NCBI GenBank assembly: GCA_016901755.1
Contig: JACJKV010000020.1
Location: 1 to 51,580, forward strand
Direction: 5' to 3'
From: Thomasclavelia spiroformis
Lineage (GTDB): Bacteria; Bacillota_I; Bacilli_A; Erysipelotrichales; Coprobacillaceae
Length of the DNA: 51,580 nucleotides
The position numbers and the translations under genes were made by a program. Each line of letters opens with the position of its first letter. Position 1 is the stretch's first letter. Below, one piece after another: positions 38,572 through 47,543 of the stretch. Below the pieces are notes generated by a model. The model was given only the letters and a program-made list of their open reading frames with translations. It ran no database searches and was not told where the DNA came from.

Positions 38572-38874
38572 TTATAAGCTGTTGAATAGCACTTTATTTG
38601 ATAATATTTCATCATGTAAAAAATGAATTTCTATATTTATATAGAAACTCCAAAAATATAAAGAATAAATATCTGTCCTATCGAACCAGCCAATCATAAT
38701 CCTAGTATCATGATCTGAATCGTGATTGATCAGTTCCTTTTCACTTTCAAGATACCGCCTCCAGTATTTTCTGATCGTATTTCTAGAAATATGATATTCT
38801 GCTGCAATTTTTCTGTCTGACCATTCCTCCTTTTTCATCGTAATGATAAAATACTGCTGCATCAATGTTTTCAC
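38572..38874 (-). pseudogene. N-terminal remnant of an IS21-type transposase (IstA)
   Basis: The frame has the IstA helix-turn-helix: KKEEWSDRKIAAEYHISRNT followed by IRKYWRRYLESEKELI. After about residue 55 the sequence becomes hydrophobic and unrelated, so only the N-terminal ~50 residues of a ~400-residue transposase are left. No IstB is present. Confidence 0.7.
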
Positions 38875-38927
38875 TTCCTTTCAACTCCTTACCAGGACAA
38901 AAGTCCTGATATAAGGGTACAAAAAAA

Positions 38928-39293
38928 ATGATCACTTTTCGATTGATTTTTCAATCTTTACGGATCAGTTTTAAATTAACATATACAGATGGATGGGAAT
39001 GTGCTAAGCAGCTTGTGAATGCTCATCCAGATAAATTCAAGTTATCCAAAACTCCAGCAGTAGGATCTATCTTTTCCTGCATTGGAAGAAATCATGTTGG
39101 GATCGTTATCGGATGGGATGGAACAAACATTACCATTCAAGACGGAAACTTAGACGGTAAGACAAATTCATTGGCAAAAGCAAAAAAAGACTGGCAAATT
39201 GTAACATATACATTAGAACAATTCCAGTCTATATGTAATGGCGTGATGTTTGCAACCCCATATATTAATAATTTTTTTATTAAAGCTAAATAA
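38928..39293 (+). pseudogene. C-terminal remnant of a CHAP-domain cell-wall amidase
   Basis: From about residue 20 the reading is a CHAP domain: DGWECAKQLVNAHPDKFKL, KTPAVGSIFSC, NHVGIVIGWDGTNITIQDGN with the catalytic His, and the closing EQFQSICNGVMFATPYINN. The catalytic Cys in the N-terminal QCTWFA motif is gone, and the first 20 codons are unrelated. So it is a truncated lysin or conjugation-type peptidoglycan hydrolase and should be inactive. Confidence 0.7.
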
Positions 39294-39297
39294 TAAA

Positions 39298-39341
39298 ATC
39301 GTTCTATGATTAAAGATATTTCTCTTCTTTCACAGAACGAT
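39298..39341 (-). terminator. Terminator of the two-gene module
   Basis: On the minus strand ATCGTTCT(GTG) pairs with (CAT)AGAACGAT across a loop and is followed by TTTTATTATTTA. It lies about 110 bases after the stop at 39449. Confidence 0.6.
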
Positions 39342-39448
39342 AACTATCAAAACTAGTTTTTAAAAGTCATAAACGCTACACACTCTTTTTTATTGTAAAT
39401 CTTGGATAACATTTTCATATACTTTAATAAAATTTTGTGGATGGAAAT

Positions 39449-40519
39449 TTATAAAAATTGAATTATTGAACAGACCAAAGACACAATAATAAATCCAATT
39501 AATACATATGTAATTTTTTTATCAGTTTTATTCTTAAGAATACTCTCTAAATTTTCAGAAGTAGTTTTTAACTCTTTGATTTCATTTTCTAATAGTTCTA
39601 TTTTTATTTCAAATTCGTGATCTCTTTCTTCATGTTTTTCTAAAAGTTTATCTTGTTCGTCATCTTCTGAGATTAATTTATTGATTAATTCCTCATGTTT
39701 TTCATCAGTTTGTGAATGTTTCTTTAACAGTTTATCCTGTTCATCGTCTTCTGAGATCAATTTGTTGATTAACTCTTCATGTTTTTCATCAGTTTGCGAA
39801 TGTTTCTTTAACAGTGTATCCTGTTCATCGTCTTCTGAGATCAATTTGTTGATTAATTCTTCATGTTTTTCATCAGTTTGTGAATGTTTCTTTAACAGTT
39901 TATCCTGTTCTCCATCTTCTGATATTAATTGTTTTATCAATTTTTCATGTTCTAAATCTACTTTTTTGCTGTAATCTAAAATAATTTGATGTTGCTTAAT
40001 CTTATCAGTCATTTTTTCTTGTTTTACCATTATATCTTCTTGTGCTTTTAACTGTTTAATGACATTCAAAATTTCTTGTTGAGCCAATTCACTAACTTTT
40101 CCTTTAGATAAACTTCCATTTTTTAATTTTAATTCCAATTGACGAACAACTGTTCTGTTAGCAGCAATATTAAACACGCCTAATGCAAAGAGATATTTTG
40201 AAATCTCTGCCAATTTTGCCTGATATTCTAAAATAACCTTTTGAGTATCTGCACTTTGATATTGAGCATCTGCTAAATCTTTAGTAGCGTCTTGTAGTGA
40301 ATATACTGCATCTTTTGTGCCCCATCCAAATAAACCTATTGATTTACTATGTGCTCTTTGTGCAGTACTCTTCGCTTCTTCAGCTTTATTTAATGCAATA
40401 TTTACTTTTTCTTCTAGTGCCTCTAAAGAAGTCAACTGATCACTAATCAAGCTTGGTAATTTAGAGATATCTACATTATCAAGTTCATTGTAACTAATTT
40501 CTTTTAATTCATTTGTCAT
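39449..40519 (-). CDS. Coiled-coil, tail-anchored protein with four 28-residue repeats
   Basis: 356 residues. N-terminal helical region (about 25-60 coiled coil; GLFGWGTKD at 62-70; ALGVFNIAANRTVVRQLELK around 112-131), then a long coiled coil. Residues 191-302 are four repeats of 28 residues (four heptads) with HEELINKLISEDDEQD and LLKKHSQTDEK. The C-terminus (about 335-356, KKITYVLIGFIIVSLVCSII) is a single TM helix, so it is tail-anchored with the coil in the cytoplasm. It follows the 518-codon gene by 31 bases and both end at a terminator. I do not recognise the family. Repeated coiled coils on a membrane anchor suggest a scaffold, tether or sensor. Confidence 0.88.
   Translation of the reverse strand: MTNELKEISYNELDNVDISKLPSLISDQLTSLEALEEKVNIALNKAEEAKSTAQRAHSKSIGLFGWGTKDAVYSLQDATKDLADAQYQSADTQKVILEYQAKLAEISKYLFALGVFNIAANRTVVRQLELKLKNGSLSKGKVSELAQQEILNVIKQLKAQEDIMVKQEKMTDKIKQHQIILDYSKKVDLEHEKLIKQLISEDGEQDKLLKKHSQTDEKHEELINKLISEDDEQDTLLKKHSQTDEKHEELINKLISEDDEQDKLLKKHSQTDEKHEELINKLISEDDEQDKLLEKHEERDHEFEIKIELLENEIKELKTTSENLESILKNKTDKKITYVLIGFIIVSLVCSIIQFL
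39614..39949 (-). repeat. Four tandem 84-bp repeats inside the coiled-coil gene
   Basis: Encodes residues 191-302. Copies 2 and 3 are nearly identical in DNA and copies 1 and 4 more diverged. 84 bases is an exact multiple of three and of a heptad, so copies can be gained or lost without breaking the frame or the coil register. Confidence 0.9.
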
Positions 40520-40550
40520 ATTTTATTTCTCCTACTCATTTATTCATATT

Positions 40551-42107
40551 TTACCATTCTAGTAAATCTAACATTTTCATTGATAGATCAGGGTCTTTTT
40601 CTCTTATATCTTCAATGTGTCCATCAATATTTTTCATTTTTTCTTCAATATCGTTCCATGATTCAACATAGAATCGCATAGATTGATTTGCAGCATACAT
40701 TAATTCCTCAAAACTTTTTTGTGTATGCTCAAGCGTGATCCATACATCTGCTTGTTTATAGAATACTTTTGCATTAGATAGCATAATGTTTTTATTCATT
40801 AATGCAATTCTCTCACTAGATAATTTTCTTTTCTTTAATTCCATTGAAATTTCAGTACCTATTGCAATAGCGAAGCGCCCAAGCCCAACAAAATTTACAC
40901 GTAATATCAAATTATTAACAAACATAGTTGCATTTCCACCAGACTTAATAACAGCACGAATCGAAGCATCAGCTAAGTCGATCATGAAGAAAGTTCCCAT
41001 CGAAACAGTAATCATACGTGTTATCGTTCTATTTTTAAAAGGTAAAACATTTCCCCAATAAATATTATTTATTTCTCTAATTGAGGTGATATTTTGTTTC
41101 TTAATTTCTTGGAATAATCTTCTTACAAAAAAAGCTCCTCTAACTATACATTCATTTATAATAACTGGAATAGCTTGTTTACCTATTTGTGCACCAATTC
41201 CTAATTCTGTACGCATATCAAATGGCCTAGGTTGTAAAATATTTCCACTAGCATCTCTGTTGGCTAATAAAGTCCCATTAAATAATTTTGATATTGTTAC
41301 AGATAATTCTTTATACCCTTTATCGTTAACATTATTAAATATAGGTAATGATGATAATTCTTTAACAGTTGATAATATCGGACCTGGAATTCCTGTTCCT
41401 CGTTTTCCTGAAAAAATAGATGTAGATGATCCTGCAACATCGCTAATTAAATGAAAAATCCAATGGACAAATCCTAAAGAAATCTTTTCTGGCAAACTTT
41501 TTCCAATCAGTGATAAATCCTCATCTTTCAAAGGTACAACTTTAAAATTTCCTGACACATCTGTTCCATATACACAATTTGTAAACTGAGTCAACATTGA
41601 AAACACCATTCCTATTGGAGTGGGATGGTGAGAAAAATCTCGCAAGTGGTGCTGTAAGCCTCCGCCAAAATCATTCGTAGCTTTATCTGCAGCAAGTTTA
41701 TATTTTTTTTCTAAACATTTTACAGCTCCACCTAAATCATTACCACCATATCCTTGTTGTTTTGCTATTTTTTTTACAAATTTTTCAACGTTCTTACTTC
41801 CCCATGAATCAGCTTGTTCTAAAGAAAATTCTCCAACAAATAATGAATCAATAATCCCCGTTAATATTCCTGTACTAACTGCAATAAGATAATCAATTCC
41901 ATCAGCATGATTGGTTAATTTATCAATTTCTACATTTAATTCTGTCAATCTTTTATCTAAGGCACTTATTTGTTCATCAATTGAATTTATTTCATTTTGA
42001 ATCTTTATTTGTCTTTCATCATCATTAGAAGAAATAACAGGTAAAATCTCATATTCTACGACTAAATCATCCGTTTCTTCTTTCATAGTTAATAATATAT
42101 CTTCCAT
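40551..42107 (-). CDS. Unrecognised 518-residue protein, partner of the coiled-coil gene
   Basis: An N-terminal coiled coil (about 32-68: INSIDEQISALDKRLTELNV), then a glycine-bearing hydrophobic helix (about 72-92: YLIAVSTGILTGIIDSLFVG), a conserved-looking GGGLQHHLRDFSHHPTPIG with five histidines near 160-175, and several amphipathic or hydrophobic stretches in the C-half (TITRMITVSMGTFFMIDLAD, FVGLGRFAIAIGTEI). AAGGAG is 6 bases before the ATG. No enzyme motif I can name. I recall similar uncharacterised proteins in other Firmicutes but no function. It is co-transcribed with the 356-codon gene and both are intact amid decayed DNA, which suggests they were acquired together and are under selection. 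Confidence 0.85.
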   Translation of the reverse strand: MEDILLTMKEETDDLVVEYEILPVISSNDDERQIKIQNEINSIDEQISALDKRLTELNVEIDKLTNHADGIDYLIAVSTGILTGIIDSLFVGEFSLEQADSWGSKNVEKFVKKIAKQQGYGGNDLGGAVKCLEKKYKLAADKATNDFGGGLQHHLRDFSHHPTPIGMVFSMLTQFTNCVYGTDVSGNFKVVPLKDEDLSLIGKSLPEKISLGFVHWIFHLISDVAGSSTSIFSGKRGTGIPGPILSTVKELSSLPIFNNVNDKGYKELSVTISKLFNGTLLANRDASGNILQPRPFDMRTELGIGAQIGKQAIPVIINECIVRGAFFVRRLFQEIKKQNITSIREINNIYWGNVLPFKNRTITRMITVSMGTFFMIDLADASIRAVIKSGGNATMFVNNLILRVNFVGLGRFAIAIGTEISMELKKRKLSSERIALMNKNIMLSNAKVFYKQADVWITLEHTQKSFEELMYAANQSMRFYVESWNDIEEKMKNIDGHIEDIREKDPDLSMKMLDLLEW

Positions 42108-42585
42108 AATAACTCCTTATTCAATAATCTTGACAATTTCTTTTTAAGCTCATAGCCACATATAAATTTCATTATCATATGATACTGCCATAATTGTTTA
42201 AACATATCTTTTTCATAAATTATTCAGTAGATAATTTATCCAAAATTAATTCGACTAAAGCTTAGAAAATTCTAATCTATTTTTCTTACTTATCCAGAAA
42301 ACATAAATTGGTCTCTTTTTCTAAACTCAACATGATTGTATTCTTTACTATAAGACGCCTTAAAACATTTTTTCTAATTTAATGAAATCTGTTAACTCTA
42401 AAAACAATGGATGCGATTTTTGCTTTGTCAGCAATATAAATTATTAATAAAAAAAAGTTGAAAACATCAATGCTTACATGTTTTATTTCATATTTTTTCA
42501 TACCAACTTTTTGTGTGCAAAAAATTCTAATTAATTTGGTATGATTAATAAACAAAGTAAGATTCTTCAATTTTTGCAATAAGTA
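42108..42585. other. Gene-free stretch upstream of the two-gene module
   Basis: About 480 bases with no reliable frame. It should hold the promoter of the module. A 66-codon minus-strand frame at 42379-42579 has no ribosome site and no recognisable content. Confidence 0.4.
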
Positions 42586-42985
42586 CTAATCACGTTTTAA
42601 AAGTACATAATAAAATAATGCTTTAACGGTAATACTTCTTATATTATCATTATTAACAGGCAATTCCATTAATAAGACCTTATTTGTTAAGATATTCAAT
42701 TTTTTGTTAAAAACTCTACTCTCTAAAAGATCCTTACAAATAGCAAATCTTGTGATTTAACATCCAATGATTTGCTACTTCTTTTAAATAAACAATTGAT
42801 TTTTCTTATCATATAAAATGCTTCCTGTTTATTCACCAGTATTAGTATAATAAGCTCTTAAATTACTGATATCTCATAATAACGTCTTTTCACTAATTCT
42901 AAATAAATTTGCCAACTCCTTCTTGTATAAAACTTCCCTTTATTCATTTCATCGTACATTTTAATCACACGAAAAACTTTTCAAT
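42586..42985 (-). pseudogene. Decayed WYL-type helix-turn-helix regulator
   Basis: The minus strand reads VFRVIKMYDEMNKGK, then after one frame change YKKELANLFRISEKT, a stop, DISNLRAYYTNTGE, a stop, GSILYDKKN, and later ICKDLLESRVFNKKLNILTN. This is the N-terminal HTH and the start of the WYL region of such regulators (KKELAxLFxVSEKTIQRDIxNLRAYY). At least six in-frame stops and one frameshift are present and the WYL core is absent. Confidence 0.75.
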
Positions 42986-43410
42986 AATTCATCAAACATC
43001 CTTATCCTCACTATTTTGATTATTATTGATTACACAACATTTATTGTAACATAAGATATCCCTACATCATGTAGATTCTCTTATGTTTTTGCAATTTTTT
43101 AATTTACAATTTCTTATCCAATTTAATTATATTTTCATATTATATTTTATATAAAATTATTTTTAACAAAACATACTAGTCCAATTACTCTACTGGATAT
43201 TTCTTCCACTTATTGCGTTATAAAAAATTTAGAATCACATTTTGGATTTGCTGTTTCAAAAATCATCATGCCAGCAGCACACAACACCATTGGTCTGTTG
43301 CAGATATTTCTTAGTAACGAAGATGTAGAAAAACTCACTTTCGCTTTTTTAGTACAATAATCTCTTAAATTGACAAAACTTTATGTAATTTAATAAATAA
43401 TTTATAAACT
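42986..43410. other. Gene-free decayed spacer
   Basis: About 420 AT-rich bases between two pseudogenes, without an intact frame. The start of the WYL regulator gene must have been at its left edge. Confidence 0.4.
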
Positions 43411-43512
43411 TTATATAGGTATCAATTTAATTGTTCTTTTGTCACATCTCACGTTTAATATATATCCTGGGATACGTTCTACGACTCCTACCGCATAGTA
43501 TCTTTTTGCCAT
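43411..43512 (-). pseudogene. Viroplasmin/RNase H1 N-terminal fragment
   Basis: From the ATG at 43512 (GAAGGA upstream): MAKRYYAVGVVERIPG, which resembles the start of RNase H1 proteins with a viroplasmin domain (MAKKYYAVRxGRxPGIYxTW). After PG a one-base shift gives IY.T.D.TKEQLN with two stops, the continuation of the motif. The RNase H catalytic part is not found. A short scrap of a decayed gene. Confidence 0.5.
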
Positions 43513-43756
43513 TTGATTTTTCCTTCTAAAGTTATTTATATTTCATATGACAAATATTATATCATATGTAGTAAGATGTTTCATTAATTGCATTGTCTAT
43601 ATAACAAACAATAAATTTAACATTTTTAAATATTTACAGATTAAAAATGTATTTTACTTCATTTTTATTATTGTTTTTCAATAGAATGTATGAACAATTT
43701 CGATATATTAAATATTTGTAAGACAAACTGATAATAATCATCAGGATATAATATAA

Positions 43757-43823
43757 TATTATCCTCTTAAGGTATACAAATGAAATATGCCCATTTTTCA
43801 TGCCTATCTTAAAGAGGATAATA
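43757..43823. repeat. 67-bp imperfect inverted repeat
   Basis: TATTATCCTCTTAAG..TA..CA..TGAAA.ATG pairs with its complement across CCCAT, arms about 30 bases with a few mismatches and bulges. It is flanked by TATAATATAATA on the left. It could be a terminator left from a lost gene or a small non-autonomous element; the lack of a second copy in this window leaves this open. Confidence 0.55.
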
Positions 43824-44240
43824 ACATTTTCACCCTTCTCCTGATTTAAAGATTTTTAGTTCTAACGCTTTAATTATTTAAAACACCAAATAAACTTACT
43901 ATATTATTTGTGCTTACTTTTTTATACTCTAAAGTAGACAAATTCAATAAAAACTATATTCTGTAAATCCTATAAATTATGAAATATAGCTACCATTTTT
44001 CTTTTTAAACAAATATTTCTATCAACAAATCACCAATGATAATTTATCAATATTTCCTTTTGATATCGACATCAGTAATACAACTATAACATTCAAAATT
44101 GATGTGTCATTTTATTTTCAAGATGTGTGTAATACATTAGAAACGGCTCTTTATGAAGCAATTCATAAACTCATCATTAGCTCAAAATCATGTCAATAAT
44201 TTTTTATGATATTAACTACGTTACAAAAGTTTTAATTTAT
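43824..44240. other. Gene-free spacer with a coding-like plus-strand trace
   Basis: On the plus strand an open stretch to about 44200 reads ..NDNLSIFPFDIDISNTTITF..and ends LYEAIHKLIISSKSCQ. It has no start codon and no relative I know. The rest is AT-rich. Confidence 0.35.
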
Positions 44241-46748
44241 TTACATTTCATCTTGTCGTAATAATTCAATGATGCTTACATCTTTCGTTTTTCTTAAAAT
44301 CAGCAATGTTGATATAATGCATATCAAAATAATCAATAGAAACATAATCATATTATTTAATATTGGAAATGAAAATGGAATCCTATAGATATTAAGATTT
44401 TCAAATACAAAATAACTTGCTGGAAGGCCAATAATAATAGCAATAACAATAGATAAAACCGCATAACATATACTTTCTAAAACAGCCATATTCTTTATCT
44501 GTTTTCTAGTCATGCCAATACTTTCTAAAACAGCAAATTCTTTAGAACGATTTTGAATACTGGTAGACATCATATTTAAATAATTTGAAATAGCAAGTAA
44601 CATGACAATGAATCCTATACTGCCACCTAACACTGTGATCTGATTTTCAGAATTTTTCATTTCAGAATATCTGTCCAGTTTTGAATCAAAAGATAACAGT
44701 TTATTATCTTTGACCAGTTTCATAATTGCATCTTCAGTATCCTTTGAAAAAGGTTCTATATAATCAATTTTAATCATTTCAATCAAAGGATGCTGTACAA
44801 TTTGCTTAAAATAATTATCACTAACAATCAAATCTGGATTATATCCAGCAGCATAATATGCCGGATAATCCGTCAATGCACCTATTTTAACAGTTTCTTC
44901 TTGACTTGGATTTGTTGAAGATACAATAGAAAATTTGACCTTTTTACCAATCATACCGTTATCTCCCTTATTAAAAATTTTAGATGCAAAGGCTATTTTG
45001 CCACTTTCGAATTCTTCTTTATCAAGAGGAGTTTTTAACTCTTGATTTAATCGTTCAAATTCTAAATCATCGATTCCAACAATTCGGCAACTAAACATGT
45101 TATTATCATAATCGCTTTGTTGTTTATACATTTCCATATCCTTATCATAATCACCAGGAGTATATCTTGACTGATATAATTCTTTATAATAATTTCCATA
45201 TACATCTTCTTGATATGGCACGGTTGCTGTCGTAGATTCCAGAATTCTGACATCTTTGACTCCTTTAACATGTTTTATATCCTCAATTAAATCAGTCGTG
45301 ATGACTTGTTTTTCATCATCAGAAAGCAAAGTCTGATTTAATATGCGCAAATCATAATCATATGAATGATTCAATATATGTGTTGCATTATTGGCTCGAA
45401 TAATAACATTCATGATGAGAAATAAGGATAATGCTAAACTCAATGAACATATGATGACAAAAAATTGTTTCTTATCTCGAAATAGATTGATCCTCACCAT
45501 TGAGCATAGATTTCCACCTTTTCTAACTTTATTTTTCGTATTCGACGAAGAAACACCAATATATTTTAAAGCTTCTATTGGCGAACAGAGCATAGCTATT
45601 TTAGCAGGCTTATAAGTACTCAATACCGTTGTAACAAATGAAAATACGGTAGCTAAGATAAATACCCACAAAGATACTGTTTTAACATCATTTGGCATAA
45701 TTGATGGATTCAAAGCATGTAACAGCTCAGGAATAATCATTTTGCCAACAACTGCAGAACAGATTAATCCCAAAGGAATACCAATGATGGTGTTCCAGAT
45801 AATCTGAAGATCTATAATTTTTTTAATTTGCAGGGATGTCGTCCCAATAGTTTTAAGCTGTCCATAATAGCGTATATCTTTATTTACCGAAATATACAAT
45901 GTATTATAAATAAACAGATAACCACTCATAAAAATGAGTATCAACAATAGAACAAGTCCGATAATTGTTTTACAGAAATTTGCAATCGTATCATAATCAG
46001 CATCAATAATCTGCCTTGATGATAAGTTGATCTGATTTTGCATTTTGATTATATCACTTTCAGAATAAAGTGGATTTGTAAGAGAAATCTTTAACTCACC
46101 ATTGGTAAAATCTGTCTGCAAAACTCCTGTTGAATGATAGAAATCCTCTGAAACATAACCTTTATCCTCTCCTGAATAATCCAAAAACCAACCACTTAAA
46201 ATAAAGGTTTTTTCAGTATCTTCATTTCCACTGTTTTCTGCTAAAGTCTGATATACAACAGGTAATTCCATACCAATTTTAGGTTTTGTAATCCCCATTG
46301 CTTTTAAAGCACTCTTTGAAAGCATAATTTCATTGTCCTGTTGAGGATAATTTCCTTTGTAATAATCAAGAGCTGGAATGGTTTGCTTTTGCCAGCAAGT
46401 ATCATCTAACCAGAATAATCTGACTTTATCCAGTTCTTGATCTTCATATTTCGACAAAATAGCACATTTGACAGATAGACCAGCATATTTGACTTTTTCC
46501 ATGTCACGAATAGTCAATACCTGATCATCTCTCGGTTCTGTTAAAGCTATATCGTAATCCATCCCCTGCATTCTTTGTTGACGAAGAGCGACCGTGTCCC
46601 AATAACTTAATCCAATCGATATGACTGTGCATATCAAAAATGTTGTTAAAAAGATTGCTATGATCGTTAAAATATTTCTCTTTTTATGTGCACGATATGT
46701 CGTCTTTGCCAGATCTCTTATCACTTTTTTGTTATTGACTTTAAGCAT
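44241..46748 (-). CDS. FtsX-type ABC transporter permease
   Basis: 835 residues, typical of two-FtsX-domain permeases: an N-terminal TM helix (about 28-52), a large extracytoplasmic domain, three TM helices (about 265-375: IIGLVLLLILIFMSGYLFIY and following), another TM near 430 (FFVIICSLSLALSLFLIMNV), a second large outer domain, and three C-terminal TM helices (about 695-825) with the FtsX signature RSKEFAVLESIGMTRKQIK. I start it at the ATG at 46748, behind AAGGAG and just after the ATPase stop; the GTG at 46757 is inside the ribosome site. With its ATPase and two-component genes it forms a set like those for export of or resistance to antimicrobial peptides. Confidence 0.9.
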   Translation of the reverse strand: MLKVNNKKVIRDLAKTTYRAHKKRNILTIIAIFLTTFLICTVISIGLSYWDTVALRQQRMQGMDYDIALTEPRDDQVLTIRDMEKVKYAGLSVKCAILSKYEDQELDKVRLFWLDDTCWQKQTIPALDYYKGNYPQQDNEIMLSKSALKAMGITKPKIGMELPVVYQTLAENSGNEDTEKTFILSGWFLDYSGEDKGYVSEDFYHSTGVLQTDFTNGELKISLTNPLYSESDIIKMQNQINLSSRQIIDADYDTIANFCKTIIGLVLLLILIFMSGYLFIYNTLYISVNKDIRYYGQLKTIGTTSLQIKKIIDLQIIWNTIIGIPLGLICSAVVGKMIIPELLHALNPSIMPNDVKTVSLWVFILATVFSFVTTVLSTYKPAKIAMLCSPIEALKYIGVSSSNTKNKVRKGGNLCSMVRINLFRDKKQFFVIICSLSLALSLFLIMNVIIRANNATHILNHSYDYDLRILNQTLLSDDEKQVITTDLIEDIKHVKGVKDVRILESTTATVPYQEDVYGNYYKELYQSRYTPGDYDKDMEMYKQQSDYDNNMFSCRIVGIDDLEFERLNQELKTPLDKEEFESGKIAFASKIFNKGDNGMIGKKVKFSIVSSTNPSQEETVKIGALTDYPAYYAAGYNPDLIVSDNYFKQIVQHPLIEMIKIDYIEPFSKDTEDAIMKLVKDNKLLSFDSKLDRYSEMKNSENQITVLGGSIGFIVMLLAISNYLNMMSTSIQNRSKEFAVLESIGMTRKQIKNMAVLESICYAVLSIVIAIIIGLPASYFVFENLNIYRIPFSFPILNNMIMFLLIILICIISTLLILRKTKDVSIIELLRQDEM

Positions 46749-46749
46749 T

Positions 46750-47424
46750 CTATTCACCGCTCCTTACAATTTTTCCATCTTCCAGGCGGATGATCCTGTC
46801 TGCCAGCTGAGCGATTTCATCATTGTGTGTAATCATAACAATAGTTTGTGCCAGCTTCGAACTGGAAACTTTCATTAATCCCAATACGTCTTGACTTGTT
46901 CGACTGTCAAGATTTCCTGTTGGCTCATCAGCAAAGATAATTGCTGGTTTGGTAGCTAAGGCTCTAGCCAAGGCGACTCTTTGTTGCTGTCCACCCGATA
47001 ATTGATTTGGCATAGAATACTTTTTACTTTCCAGTTTTAATAATCTCAGTATTTCATCAATATATTCTTCATCTGGTTTGATTCCATCCAGTTTAATGGG
47101 AAGGACAATATTTTCATATACGTTCATCAGGGGTAGAAGATTATAATTTTGAAAAACAAAACCGATTTTTCTTCTTCTATAAATAGTCAATTCATCACGA
47201 GACAGTTTGGAAATGTCTTTACCATCAATCAACACTTCACCTGAAGTTGGATTATCCAATCCTCCCAGCATATGTAGTAATGTTGATTTTCCACTTCCTG
47301 ATGTCCCAACGATTGCCAGAAATTCTCCCTCTTCAATATCTAAATTGACACCATCCAATGCTTTTACCGTGTTTTCTCCCATTTGATAATATTTTTTTAG
47401 ATTTCTAACTGATAATATATTCAT
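46750..47424 (-). CDS. ABC transporter ATP-binding protein (MacB/LolD type)
   Basis: 224 residues, complete. Walker A GTSGSGKST (40-48), Q-loop in VFQNYNLLPLMNV (90-102), signature QLSGGQQQRV (141-150), Walker B IIFADEPTGNLD (162-173) and the switch His in MITHNDE near 200. It powers the FtsX permease encoded just after it. Ribosome site AAGGAAGATG is just before the ATG at 47424. Confidence 0.95.
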   Translation of the reverse strand: MNILSVRNLKKYYQMGENTVKALDGVNLDIEEGEFLAIVGTSGSGKSTLLHMLGGLDNPTSGEVLIDGKDISKLSRDELTIYRRRKIGFVFQNYNLLPLMNVYENIVLPIKLDGIKPDEEYIDEILRLLKLESKKYSMPNQLSGGQQQRVALARALATKPAIIFADEPTGNLDSRTSQDVLGLMKVSSSKLAQTIVMITHNDEIAQLADRIIRLEDGKIVRSGE

Positions 47425-47468
47425 TTTTCATCTTCCTTTCTTTGTTTTCCCTCATAATAACAAAGACT

Positions 47469-47507
47469 TCTTTCTCAAATCTTTCTCAAAAGTGACAATT
47501 TTGACAC
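47469..47507 (-). promoter_or_regulatory. Candidate response-regulator site before the ABC genes
   Basis: Two direct repeats TCTTTCTCAAA one turn (11 bases) apart lie at 47469-47490, directly followed by GTGACAATTTTGACAC (47492-47507), which is nearly palindromic (GTG.CA....TG.CAC). A larger imperfect inverted repeat (AGACTT..CTCAATCTT / AAGATTTGAGAAAGAAGTCT) encloses them. Located between the kinase gene and the ATPase gene, it fits a target of the response regulator encoded upstream. Confidence 0.5.
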
Positions 47508-47543
47508 ATTTCAAGATTGAGAAAAAAGTCTTCATTTATTTGC

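Noticed and set aside
39614-39949. CRISPR array
   Set aside because: The 84-bp repeats are contiguous without spacers and code in frame for a coiled coil.
42379-42579. 66-codon minus-strand frame as a gene
   Set aside because: No ribosome site and no recognisable content; it lies in decayed DNA.
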